NCBI RefSeq assembly: GCF_041102775.1
Contig: NZ_JBGCUO010000001.1
Coordinates: 682,001-746,000 of the forward strand
DNA: 64,000 nucleotides
Reading direction: 5' to 3'
Source: Alcanivorax sp. REN37
GTDB taxonomy: Bacteria; Pseudomonadota; Gammaproteobacteria; Pseudomonadales; Alcanivoracaceae
The stretch's first letter is position 1, and each line of letters opens with the position of its first letter. Positions 43,385-51,181 of this stretch are shown here, piece after piece. Made by a program: the position numbers and the translations under genes. The notes beneath the pieces were generated by a model. The model saw only the letters and a program-made list of their open reading frames with translations, did no database searches and had not been told where the DNA came from.

Positions 43385-45180
43385 GGATGAAACACCCACA
43401 CACCATGGTCTCCGCGAACAAAGCGCTGCGTAGCGTCATCGCCGGCACAGGCACAGGCCAGACCGCTTAAGAGATCTGCGGCCCGCTCCCTGCATGCTGG
43501 CGTCGTAGAAATGGCTTCCGCGAGACTTTCATAGGCGATGACGTCCATCTTCTTTGTCTTCAAATAGGCCACGACATCCGCGCTCGAATTTGGAGGCTGA
43601 GGGGATATCTCCGCGAGCTTGGCAACTACTGCGTCCTCATCCGCATTGAGAATCCACCCGATGACATCTTCGATCATTGCGCCATCGTTCCAGCGGATGA
43701 TCGAGCTGGGCGGCTCGGCCTCCAGCCGCAGTTGATCTGCGTATTCCAGACCTGCGGCATCACCATCGACGAGACAGCACACACGTTTGTGGATGCGCCT
43801 CATCAGCCTGTGGGTCTCGATGACATTTGCGTCTTCCGTTGGAACCACGCCGACTTCGATGCCGAAGGGGCGAGTCATTGTTTCGACCCAGCCTTCAGTC
43901 ATCGTCAACGGCCGGAGGATGCAACGCATCAACTGGAAATCGGCACGGCCTTCTGGAACGAGGAGTGCCGGCTGCATCAGCGCACTCAGTACGTCAATTC
44001 TGCTGTGCTGGAAGAACTTGCGCTTCCAGTTTGGCGTCGCGGCAGTAAGTGGGCTCGCTAGGAACGGTTCGGCTGAAAGTACGCCATCATGCTTCTTCAA
44101 GATCAGCACAGAGGTCGGATCGGCCATGCTGGCAACAAGAGGTGAATGGGTCGTGACGAATGTCTGAGTGGAGAGAGCTTGAACCCTCTGAACCAACCGT
44201 TGCTGCGCAGATGGCGGTAGATGGACTTCGGGCTCCTCCAATGCCATCAGGAATTCACCACCGCTTGCAGCACGAGCACGACCGAGCTCGAGCAGTAGTA
44301 GCAGACCCTGCATGGAAACCAGCCCGCTGCCCTGTCTGCCTGCAGGAATACTGAAGCCATCAGTGCCTGCAAAGTGGGCTGAAACTGCTTCCATCACAGA
44401 CCGACTGTCTGTGTTAGTAAGCCTCAACTGAACTTTTGGAGCATTTGGGAATGAGAGCGCAAGCTCGGTATTCAGGTTCTGAATCAGCGGTTGAATGCCC
44501 GGGTCGGCGTCGATAGGTTGCGCCGGTTCTCGCAGACGGTCCCGCTCGGCCAGCAACGCAGCTGCGGGCTGAGCCGCAGCTGCAAGCACTGTGCGTTTGA
44601 AGAGCTCGTTCCCCCACGAGAAGACTTTGTCCCACGTCCGGCTCGCACGTACCAGATAGAAGCTCAGTTCTTGAATGAGCTTGCCTGGAACGGGGGCCGG
44701 AGCCTCATCAGCAAACGGATCTATAGGTTCATCGTGGTCATAAAAGTAGCGCACAGTCTCCACGGCTAGGGTGTCATGGTCGAAGCGTGCTTGAACCCCG
44801 AGCTGACAGCATAGTTTCCATTCCGGGTTGTTCCGCACGGGATGCACTTGGCCTGACGTCTCGTCAAGCCATTTCACTACTGCTCTTTCATCACGAAACC
44901 ATTGGCTACTCTGTTCTGGGTCGTCGCCGGTAAAACCTGTGACCGTTGCTACGACTTTGATCCTATCGGCTGCTTGTGGATTGGACCCGAAGAAGTCATG
45001 CTCGCTCAGCTCGCGAATAAGACGATCCCTGCCAAGCACGAGAGTCAAAGCTTCGATCAGGGTAGTCTTGCCTGAGTTATTGTCTCCGACAAGAACGGGA
45101 TGTTTTCCAAACTGAAGAAACCCGCTTCTTACACCCCTAAAGTTCTCGATCCTCAAGTTGGCTATTCGCATCTTCATCAT
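43381..45180 (-). CDS. gajA: OLD-family ATPase-TOPRIM nuclease, GajA-like (Gabija-type defence)
   Basis: A 599-residue class 2 OLD protein. The ABC-type ATPase head has Walker A GDNNSGKTT (about 32-40), the signature region RQGSGLVSMQGLLLLL, Walker B FLMALEEPEVHLPPSAQ and the THSPLVASM switch. The C-terminal TOPRIM nuclease shows the metal Glu in LLVPEGRADFQLM and the DxD in CCLVDGDAAGLEYA. Three in-frame ATGs occur at the start; the one at 45171 has the best-placed ribosome site (AAGGA). It overlaps the helicase gene by four bases, the hallmark of GajA-GajB operons. It would nick or degrade phage DNA. Confidence 0.82.
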   Translation of the reverse strand: MMKMRIANLRIENFRGVRSGFLQFGKHPVLVGDNNSGKTTLIEALTLVLGRDRLIRELSEHDFFGSNPQAADRIKVVATVTGFTGDDPEQSSQWFRDERAVVKWLDETSGQVHPVRNNPEWKLCCQLGVQARFDHDTLAVETVRYFYDHDEPIDPFADEAPAPVPGKLIQELSFYLVRASRTWDKVFSWGNELFKRTVLAAAAQPAAALLAERDRLREPAQPIDADPGIQPLIQNLNTELALSFPNAPKVQLRLTNTDSRSVMEAVSAHFAGTDGFSIPAGRQGSGLVSMQGLLLLLELGRARAASGGEFLMALEEPEVHLPPSAQQRLVQRVQALSTQTFVTTHSPLVASMADPTSVLILKKHDGVLSAEPFLASPLTAATPNWKRKFFQHSRIDVLSALMQPALLVPEGRADFQLMRCILRPLTMTEGWVETMTRPFGIEVGVVPTEDANVIETHRLMRRIHKRVCCLVDGDAAGLEYADQLRLEAEPPSSIIRWNDGAMIEDVIGWILNADEDAVVAKLAEISPQPPNSSADVVAYLKTKKMDVIAYESLAEAISTTPACRERAADLLSGLACACAGDDATQRFVRGDHGVWVFHP

Positions 45181-45403
45181 CCTTTTTGTGAGCGCTCAGA
45201 CCAAGAACTCCGCCTGCCAACGCCCCACAGAGGCCGTGAATCTTCGAGATGACAGAACAGCATTTCTATGATTGCACTTTACGTTCAGCGCATGCATTCA
45301 TGAACAGCAGTCCGGATAACGCTGTTGTTAAATAACGTCCACTCTGCGAGATTATTATCCTGGTGTGTATGCACTGCGTCCTGTAAATATAAACATGAGT
45401 GGT

Positions 45404-47167
45404 TCAACTCGGTAGCTTATTCGAAGGTTCTGCAATTGATCCATCGAAGTTAAGCAAAGATCGGCATTCGATGTAATTCGTCTCTTTAAGGATTTTCTGT
45501 TCATCCAGTTCGATCACGTGTGCCGCACGTCTGTAGCTCTTGATTTCGTCACGATCCATGGCGCATAAAATGAGCTGTGCATTTGAAGGTACCGCGCCCA
45601 TCAGGAATTGGAGAATTTTTTCGTAGTTGAAATCGGCTTGTTCCTGCTGATTCGGAGTGTCTATCACAATGGCCGGAAAAGCTTCATTTTCTGCTTTGTG
45701 CGCCTGATGGATAACGGACATGTAGTAAGCCAAGATGCCACGGGTGCTTTCCGCTGCGCCTCCGCTCCCATGGATTTTCTTGTAATCGAGGGGGGATTCG
45801 ACTGGTGCCAGATTAACGCCTTGCGCATTCAGCTCCTGTAAATAAGAAGTCAAGGAGTTTTTGAATGCGGCGTTCAGCTCCTCCCGCTCTTCCTTGGTCA
45901 GTAGTTTTTTCTGTTCGGCCCTCAAATTTCTATTCGTGGACTTGATGGAGCGTATCAAAGCTGTTTTGGTCTCCATCGTCCGCTGTACATGCTTTTGAAC
46001 TGCACGAGATGCGATGCTGTCTAGAAATGATGATTCGGCAGCACTTTCCTGATTTTCAGATGTGCCCGAGGGTTCAAGCGACTTGTATTTTTTGTTTATC
46101 CCATCAATTTCGGCACGCGTACTCTCAAGCTTTTTCTGAGAATTAGACAACTCTTTATTTAGGCGCTCGATCTTTCCGTTGATTTGCATCACCTGTCTTT
46201 CAGCCTCGTCTTTGTCAGCGAGAATGGCGGCCCGACTCGGTGACGAATTGTCGTGTACGGTTCCACACAGCGGGCAAAGAAGAGTCTCGCCTTCAACACA
46301 TTCGACAGAGAAAGTGTAATCCTTATCAAGCTCAGAGGATGCAATCGTTGCCAGATCAAGTTGGCCTTGCAAATAGACGCGTTCCGTTTGGATTTCGGCA
46401 ATCGTCCCAAGTAGATCCTCTTGCTTAGCCTGCAGTTTTGCGATGTCGTCAGAGACCTCTGCGGCGAGGGTGTCGAACTCACCTTTTGATAGGGTGACCA
46501 TTTTGCTGGATTGAGGTACGTACGTTTTTACTACATCAATAGCTGTCTCAATCTTTTTTACTTCGCCTTCTGCGGTTTTTTTCTCAAGGTTCTGAGCAGC
46601 AATCTTCTCTTCGAACGTGAAAAATTCAGGCCGCAAATAGCCTGTGTGATATTCAATGATGGTCTTTTGCCATTTCGCGTATTGCTCAAGATTGGTAAAG
46701 CCGTTCCATGCGTGAGACCAACTGCGCTGCTGATCTACGTAGAAAGGCAGGAAGTAGAAAGCAGGAGGCGGGGTTTCGAGTTTGGTTGAGTCGCTCCTGC
46801 TAGGCAACAGGGCCTCGAAGCCTACGATCTCAGCAAAGGCATCCGAGTATGCGCCTGTGATTTTGGGAAATTTTTCCCATTCGCCATTTGGGCGACGAAG
46901 AAACATGATGTTCCCATATCTCCCCGCCTGATAAGTCTCATTGCCGACACTGAAGTCAACCAGGCAGCGAACATCAAACCCCGCCCATGTAACATCTAAG
47001 ACAGGGTCTCCACCCAGAGCCCAAAACAGCAACTTCGCTAGAGTCGATTTCCCAACGCTATTGTCGTTCGCCGTTATCAAGTTGAAGCGGGGTTTGAACT
47101 CGAACTGATTTCCGGATTTTAGGGTATCGGACGCTACTACTAGTCGTTTGAATACTAAGTTTTCCAT
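45404..47167 (-). CDS. SMC/Rad50-like ATPase with zinc hook, LmuB-like
   Basis: A 587-residue SMC-type protein. The N-terminal head has a divergent P-loop ANDNSVGKST (33-42). Coiled coil covers about 185-275 and 310-360, with a zinc-hook CPLCG (C298, C301) between them. A C-terminal head follows with GGAAESTRGILAYYMSVIHQ (signature region) and Walker B FPAIVIDTPNQQ, where Thr replaces the usual Glu after Asp. The very short coiled coils make a compact Rad50-like clamp. It follows a DUF4297-type nuclease gene by 53 bases on the same strand, matching the LmuA-LmuB order of Lamassu systems. Which Lamassu subtype, if any, cannot be settled by eye. Confidence 0.68.
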   Translation of the reverse strand: MENLVFKRLVVASDTLKSGNQFEFKPRFNLITANDNSVGKSTLAKLLFWALGGDPVLDVTWAGFDVRCLVDFSVGNETYQAGRYGNIMFLRRPNGEWEKFPKITGAYSDAFAEIVGFEALLPSRSDSTKLETPPPAFYFLPFYVDQQRSWSHAWNGFTNLEQYAKWQKTIIEYHTGYLRPEFFTFEEKIAAQNLEKKTAEGEVKKIETAIDVVKTYVPQSSKMVTLSKGEFDTLAAEVSDDIAKLQAKQEDLLGTIAEIQTERVYLQGQLDLATIASSELDKDYTFSVECVEGETLLCPLCGTVHDNSSPSRAAILADKDEAERQVMQINGKIERLNKELSNSQKKLESTRAEIDGINKKYKSLEPSGTSENQESAAESSFLDSIASRAVQKHVQRTMETKTALIRSIKSTNRNLRAEQKKLLTKEEREELNAAFKNSLTSYLQELNAQGVNLAPVESPLDYKKIHGSGGAAESTRGILAYYMSVIHQAHKAENEAFPAIVIDTPNQQEQADFNYEKILQFLMGAVPSNAQLILCAMDRDEIKSYRRAAHVIELDEQKILKETNYIECRSLLNFDGSIAEPSNKLPS

Positions 47168-47220
47168 GCCGCTTTGTCCTGAGATTTCTGATCAGCAGTT
47201 TGAAGTTGTCGATTGTCGGC

Positions 47221-48366
47221 TCATTTTTCATGACACTTGCTCAACAGCTCGTAAATGATCGCGGCATGAATTGATTCCAAGTCCACCAGATTCTTTTTGG
47301 TTGCCTCTGGCAAAACTTCAAGTGCCAGCTTCATAAAATCTATTACGCCTTGCCTTTCGAATACTTCAAAGTTGCGTTCAACCGCATCCTTGACTGCTTG
47401 TTGGTTGTCGATGGCAATCAATGAACGCTCCAGGCGAACGGCGTTGTGATAGCGTTCAAACGCTCTGCGTACCTGAATCCGCTTATTCGATTTCAGTGCA
47501 AGATCCTTGAGGATGTCGTCCAGGTCTTTCTCAAAAACCTCGAACCCCTTCTTCTCTGTATAGGACGAGATAACTCGCTCAACATCGCCGTGAGTGGTTC
47601 CTTTGTTTTTTATAAGATTGCTCCAATCAGTAAAATCAAAGGCCACAGTTCCCTTGCGATGTAAGTCATCAATTAACACTCGATAGATCGTTGATGCGTT
47701 GCACATGGCCCCAGGGGCTTTAACATCGACGAGCTTGGAAATTCGGCCAATAGCTATATCTTGAAAACCGGAGGTAGCTAGATCAGGTGTGATGAACCTC
47801 AAGGTTCTAGGGATAGGGTAGGATCCAAGCTCTTTGTTGATTGCAGCCTGGATATCTTTCAGGCAGTCATCATGAAGATCACCTATTGAAATAATTGAGA
47901 GCTTCAAGCCGTCGGTTTTAGGAGGCAGCTTAAAGCCACAGGTCGCAACCAAATCGAGCGAGTTCAGCTTTTCAAAAAATGGTTTTTTGCGAACCCCTTG
48001 GAGCATTTTTCCGAGAATTGAATTTGTAATTTTTTTGGTGGTTGACTTTGGGATCGAAGTCAATTTCTTCTGATTCCAAGGTGTAGCATTGACATTTTTT
48101 ACCTGATTGAATTCAAACCGTGCGAGGGATTCATCGGTCGAAGTCGCCAGCACCACGTCCTCATGAAGCTCGATAAAGACAACGTAATCATCCGAGTTCT
48201 CGTGAGCACCAAGGATTCGGCAGAGAGCCCAGTGGTACTGGTATTCGTATTTTTCGAATGTTTGCGCACCAGCTCTTTCCCGCTGTGCTGCGGCAAGAGG
48301 ATTTCTACCCGGCGATCCATTTGCTGTATCCAATTGTGCCCCCTGCATCCCTTGACTTTTTATCAT
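47221..48366 (-). CDS. DUF4297/Cap4-type nuclease, LmuA-like effector
   Basis: A 381-residue protein whose first ~95 residues carry the Cap4/DUF4297 nuclease pattern: EKYEYQYHWALCRIL, then a metal-binding acidic strand FIELHEDVVL (E66, D70) and FNQVKN (Q88, K90) as the PD-(D/E)XK core. The rest is helical with no recognised sensor domain. It is the first gene of a two-gene operon with the SMC-like ATPase. Cap4-type nucleases degrade DNA indiscriminately when released, giving abortive infection. The start could also be Met7. The gene is AT-rich relative to the host. Confidence 0.68.
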   Translation of the reverse strand: MIKSQGMQGAQLDTANGSPGRNPLAAAQRERAGAQTFEKYEYQYHWALCRILGAHENSDDYVVFIELHEDVVLATSTDESLARFEFNQVKNVNATPWNQKKLTSIPKSTTKKITNSILGKMLQGVRKKPFFEKLNSLDLVATCGFKLPPKTDGLKLSIISIGDLHDDCLKDIQAAINKELGSYPIPRTLRFITPDLATSGFQDIAIGRISKLVDVKAPGAMCNASTIYRVLIDDLHRKGTVAFDFTDWSNLIKNKGTTHGDVERVISSYTEKKGFEVFEKDLDDILKDLALKSNKRIQVRRAFERYHNAVRLERSLIAIDNQQAVKDAVERNFEVFERQGVIDFMKLALEVLPEATKKNLVDLESIHAAIIYELLSKCHEK

Positions 48367-49072
48367 CCTGTTGGTTCAAGCTGCTTTTCTTGACTCAATA
48401 ACATCCTGTTCCACTTGCCAGCCTGATCCTGACCAGAAACGGAGGCAGCTTTGGTCGATGTGCTGACCTGACCAATTTGGCAGCTTCCACGAACAAAGCT
48501 GTTTTTCGCCATTCGGCTTGCTGGCGCGGAAGAGTTACTGCTTATGGCCGAAATAAGCCGATAGCACAAATAGATAATAAACGAAACACATGCTTTCGTC
48601 CCCACTTCGCGGATCGCGCTGCTCCAGGTTCGCTATTCGCTCATCCCTGAAGGGACTGGCATTCGCCAGCCTTCCACATCCCTGACGCCTACGGCCCGGC
48701 CTCCAACTTCGGGCCTGCGCGCTTCGCTTGCGTGCGGTCTGCACATCATGGCGGCTGTTGCCATGTCCAGCCGTCTCTCCTGACTCCATCACCTTGCTCG
48801 CGACTGTAGCCCGTGGCCGCGTGCCATCAAGGCGCGCCAGGCCGTGTCCTCGGCTGCGCCTGCGGGCCGCACCATCCTGTCGCTTTGCTCCTTGACGGCC
48901 CACGTCCGTGGGCTCCTGACCGTCGCGGGCGATGAACTCAGGAAAGACGGTGGCAACAGGGCCAACCGGGTTCCTCGTGCCAACCGCACCGAACAGCCGA
49001 AAGGCTGGGCTCCGGATCTAGGAATCCGGTGTGCGGTTTGAACAGCAAACCCTTTTCGTCAGGAGAAAGACC
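48367..49072. other. ICE-type non-coding DNA flanking the defence island
   Basis: About 700 bases with only composition-driven frames. The stretch from about 48600 resembles the conserved non-coding segment that precedes DUF932 genes in clc/PAGI-type ICEs. A 22-base segment starting ATCCCTGACGCC at 48678 is 20/22 identical to one at 38542 near the radC fragment, so both island flanks derive from the same kind of element. Confidence 0.5.
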
Positions 49073-49362
49073 ATGCAACTCGCATCCCGTTTCGCTTCCC
49101 GCTCCCCGGTACTGCGCAACGACTCCCCGTTGTCCGATGACCAGATTCACCGCGTGGCTCCGTCCATCTTTGCGGAAGCGCCCCACGAAGGCCGTTCCCA
49201 GCGGTACGCCTAATCCCCACCGCCACGGTGCTGACCGAACTGCGCAAGGAAGGGTTTCAGCCCTTCATGGTGACGCAGACCCGCACCCGCCACGAAGACC
49301 GGCGCGACTACACCAAGCACATGATCCGGCTGCGTCATGCCAGCCAGATCAACGCCCGAGAA
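49073..49362 (+). pseudogene. ICE DUF932-family gene, frameshifted and truncated
   Basis: ATG 49073, after AGGAGA, starts MQLASRFASRSPVLRNDSPLSDDQIHRVAPSIFAEAPHEGRSQRYA. The frame is then broken near 49212, where one base is missing from a TACATCCCC-type codon pair. The other frame continues IPTATVLTELRKEGFQPFMVTQTRTRHEDRRDYTKHMIRLRHASQINA. This is the start of the DUF932 protein common in ICEs and plasmids. The 3' two-thirds are absent: the sequence passes directly into an AbiEii fragment. Confidence 0.75.
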
Positions 49363-49363
49363 T

Positions 49364-49642
49364 ATGGTCTCATTGGCGGAGCGCCATTCAGGCAAGCTCT
49401 GTGCTGCGTTTGATCGTCAGCATCCTCACGATTTCTACGATGTGTGGTCGTTGTTGGAAAGCCGAGGCTTTACCGAGGAAATACGGCGTGCGCTCGTGGT
49501 CTACCTAGGTTGTCATAGCCGTTTTACGGAAGAGCTGCTCAGCCCGAGATGGAAGCATATCAGCCACCACGTTGCGAGCGAGTTCATGGGCATGGCCAAC
49601 GAAAACATAACGCCTGAGCTCCTGCAAAGCGCGCCCCAATAA
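49364..49642 (+). pseudogene. AbiEii/AbiGii-type nucleotidyltransferase toxin, C-terminal fragment
   Basis: The frame reads MVSLAERHSGKLCAAFDRQHPHDFYDVWSLLESRGFTEEIRRALVVYLGCHSRFTEELLSPRW, the C-terminal helical part of AbiEii toxins (normally GKLCAALDRQHPRDLFDV...). The N-terminal nucleotidyltransferase half with the GSxxxD-type catalytic motif is missing. The junction with the DUF932 remnant at about 49360 is abrupt, so an illegitimate recombination or excised element joined them. It is probably non-functional. Confidence 0.72.
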
Positions 49643-49666
49643 GCTTTGAGAACGATTATTCAGACG

Positions 49667-49861
49667 ATGACTGCCGAGGAGCGTGGTTTTTTGTGCAGTC
49701 TGTACGGGCCGGGGCCCGACTGGGATGTCCTTGAGATAGAAGGTTTAGCTAGACTGCCGGCGCTACGCTGTAAGGTCGGTAATATCAATAAGATGGGCTC
49801 CGAAAAGAAAGCGGCTGCCTTGGAGGTGCTGGACTCTCTGTTAGAAAAAGGGCGTGTGTAA
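49667..49861 (+). CDS. small hypothetical protein, 64 residues
   Basis: An open frame MTAEERGFLCSLYGPGPDWDVLEIEGLARLPALRCKVGNINKMGSEKKAAALEVLDSLLEKGRV has protein-like composition and ends with a helical segment. A weak ribosome site precedes it. No family is recognised. It sits between two decayed fragments and may itself be a remnant. Confidence 0.35.
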   Translation: MTAEERGFLCSLYGPGPDWDVLEIEGLARLPALRCKVGNINKMGSEKKAAALEVLDSLLEKGRV

Positions 49862-49931
49862 AGGATTTTTTGATTTCTTTGATTCCGGCCGATGCCGAGT
49901 ATGGATACCGCCCTGCTGCCTACTTAGTATA

Positions 49932-50094
49932 CGCCCGCGTTCGACGGCAGCGCCTCGGTGCTAACCCTCTGGGGCGACCGGGTGGACTGCGAGTCTCGTT
50001 TTGCCCGGCACGCCGCGAGAGCAAATGAATAAGGCTCGACACAGCTGGCCCAGCCCAATTGACAGTTGCTGGACTGCTTCACCCGCACCCGCTA
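49932..50094 (+). pseudogene. decayed duplicate of part of the metallophosphatase lipoprotein gene
   Basis: This stretch is clearly homologous to 52113-52280 of the intact gene downstream, sharing blocks such as CGCCCGCGTT, GCGCCTCGGTGCT, GGGCGACCGGGTGGA, GGCCCAGCCC and CAGTTGCTGGAC. It contains indels and an in-frame stop. It is an eroded paralogue or a relic of a duplication flanking the accessory region. Confidence 0.8.
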
Positions 50095-50282
50095 CCTCGG
50101 TCAGTCTCAGCCTGACGCGGTAAATGATGTAAATGGAGTTTCTGCAAATCGTTTTAGGCGAGGCCCGCGGGCTCGCTCGTTAAGGCGGTTAGTCCGCGCC
50201 TGTTCCCAGCAGTATGTGACTATGCTGCCCGCCGCTGCCCCGCCCTCAGGCCGGGTGCCAACCCCTATATATCCGCCTACTC

Positions 50283-50765
50283 ATGCGCCAATCAACTAGC
50301 CCAACAGGTTCTCTCTCTTCTTCCTCGGCATGCAATATCTGGCGCGTCCCGGTTGATGGCGCGCAAAGATGGCTGGTGGCACTTAGTGACAGTCCGGTCG
50401 CTACCACTAATCGTCCACCCAGTGCGCAAAGTGGGCAAAGTGGGCAAAGTGCGCCTTTCTTGGCGTATTTACAAAACGTTAAATCTGTTTGCTGCACCCA
50501 GCGAGAGAATTACCGCCTTTACGTCGACGACGGCGGCCATTTCGCTGACGGTTGGCAACGCATGCGGGCGGGCACCTCTGGCAACTACATGGAGTACCAA
50601 ATCCTGAAGCCAGACAGCTCGGTGTGGAACCGCAACAACGCCTTCAGCCGGGTGAGCACGGGGTTGACCGACGTCCAGAGTTGCCAAGTGAGAGTGAACC
50701 CGGATCAGGCGGCACGCCCGGCCGAAATTTATAAAGATACCGTGACGGTGATCGTGGAGTATTGA
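50283..50765 (+). pseudogene. spore-coat-protein-U-domain (SCPU) pilin-like C-terminal fragment
   Basis: The last ~85 codons (NYRLYVDDGGHFADGWQRMRAGTSGNYMEYQILKPDSSVWN...PAEIYKDTVTVIVEY) match the second half of SCPU-type secreted pilins, ending in the typical DTVTVxVxY strand. The first ~75 codons do not resemble the family, lack a signal peptide and contain a 9-bp tandem repeat (50421-50456). The N-terminal half has probably been lost or replaced. Confidence 0.5.
50421..50456 (+). repeat. short tandem repeat, four 9-bp units
   Basis: Four units of AGTG(C/G)GC(A/C)(A/T) run in frame, encoding SAQSGQSGQSAP. It is a small, possibly slippage-prone tract inside the SCPU-like frame. Confidence 0.6.
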
Positions 50766-51181
50766 GGGAGGGGCGGATGGGCCCCTGTTTCAACTAGGTC
50801 TTCCAGCTTGGGCTTTCCAACATCCGTGGAAAAGGCGTGTTTTTCGCCGAACCCGATACTTCTGGCTGATTGGAAAAGCCTACTTGAGCGACCAGCGCTG
50901 ACGCTCCGTAAACAACCTGGCGCCTAGGCTTGCGCGTTTATTGCTTTATCAGGAAACAGAAACAGAAAATCTAAAGACAGAGCGGAATCTGAGAGGTCTT
51001 AGCGTTGCGCTCAGGACCAACGCAAACACTCTTTTTGCCTCTGAGTTGACCTACCTAAGACACCCCACTGCCACATGACACCCGCATGATACGCCCGTCC
51101 TGCTGTGGGTGTTCTAAGGGCTTCGCTGCCCGCAGCTACCTGCCGGCTTGGTCCGGCCTATTCATGCTGTGGGGAAGAGCA
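50766..51181. other. gap before the metallophosphatase gene
   Basis: About 415 bases without a gene. GC rises back toward the chromosomal level across this gap, marking the right edge of the AT-rich accessory region. A purine-rich leader lies close to the start codon at 51182. No promoter pair was assigned with confidence. Confidence 0.4.
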
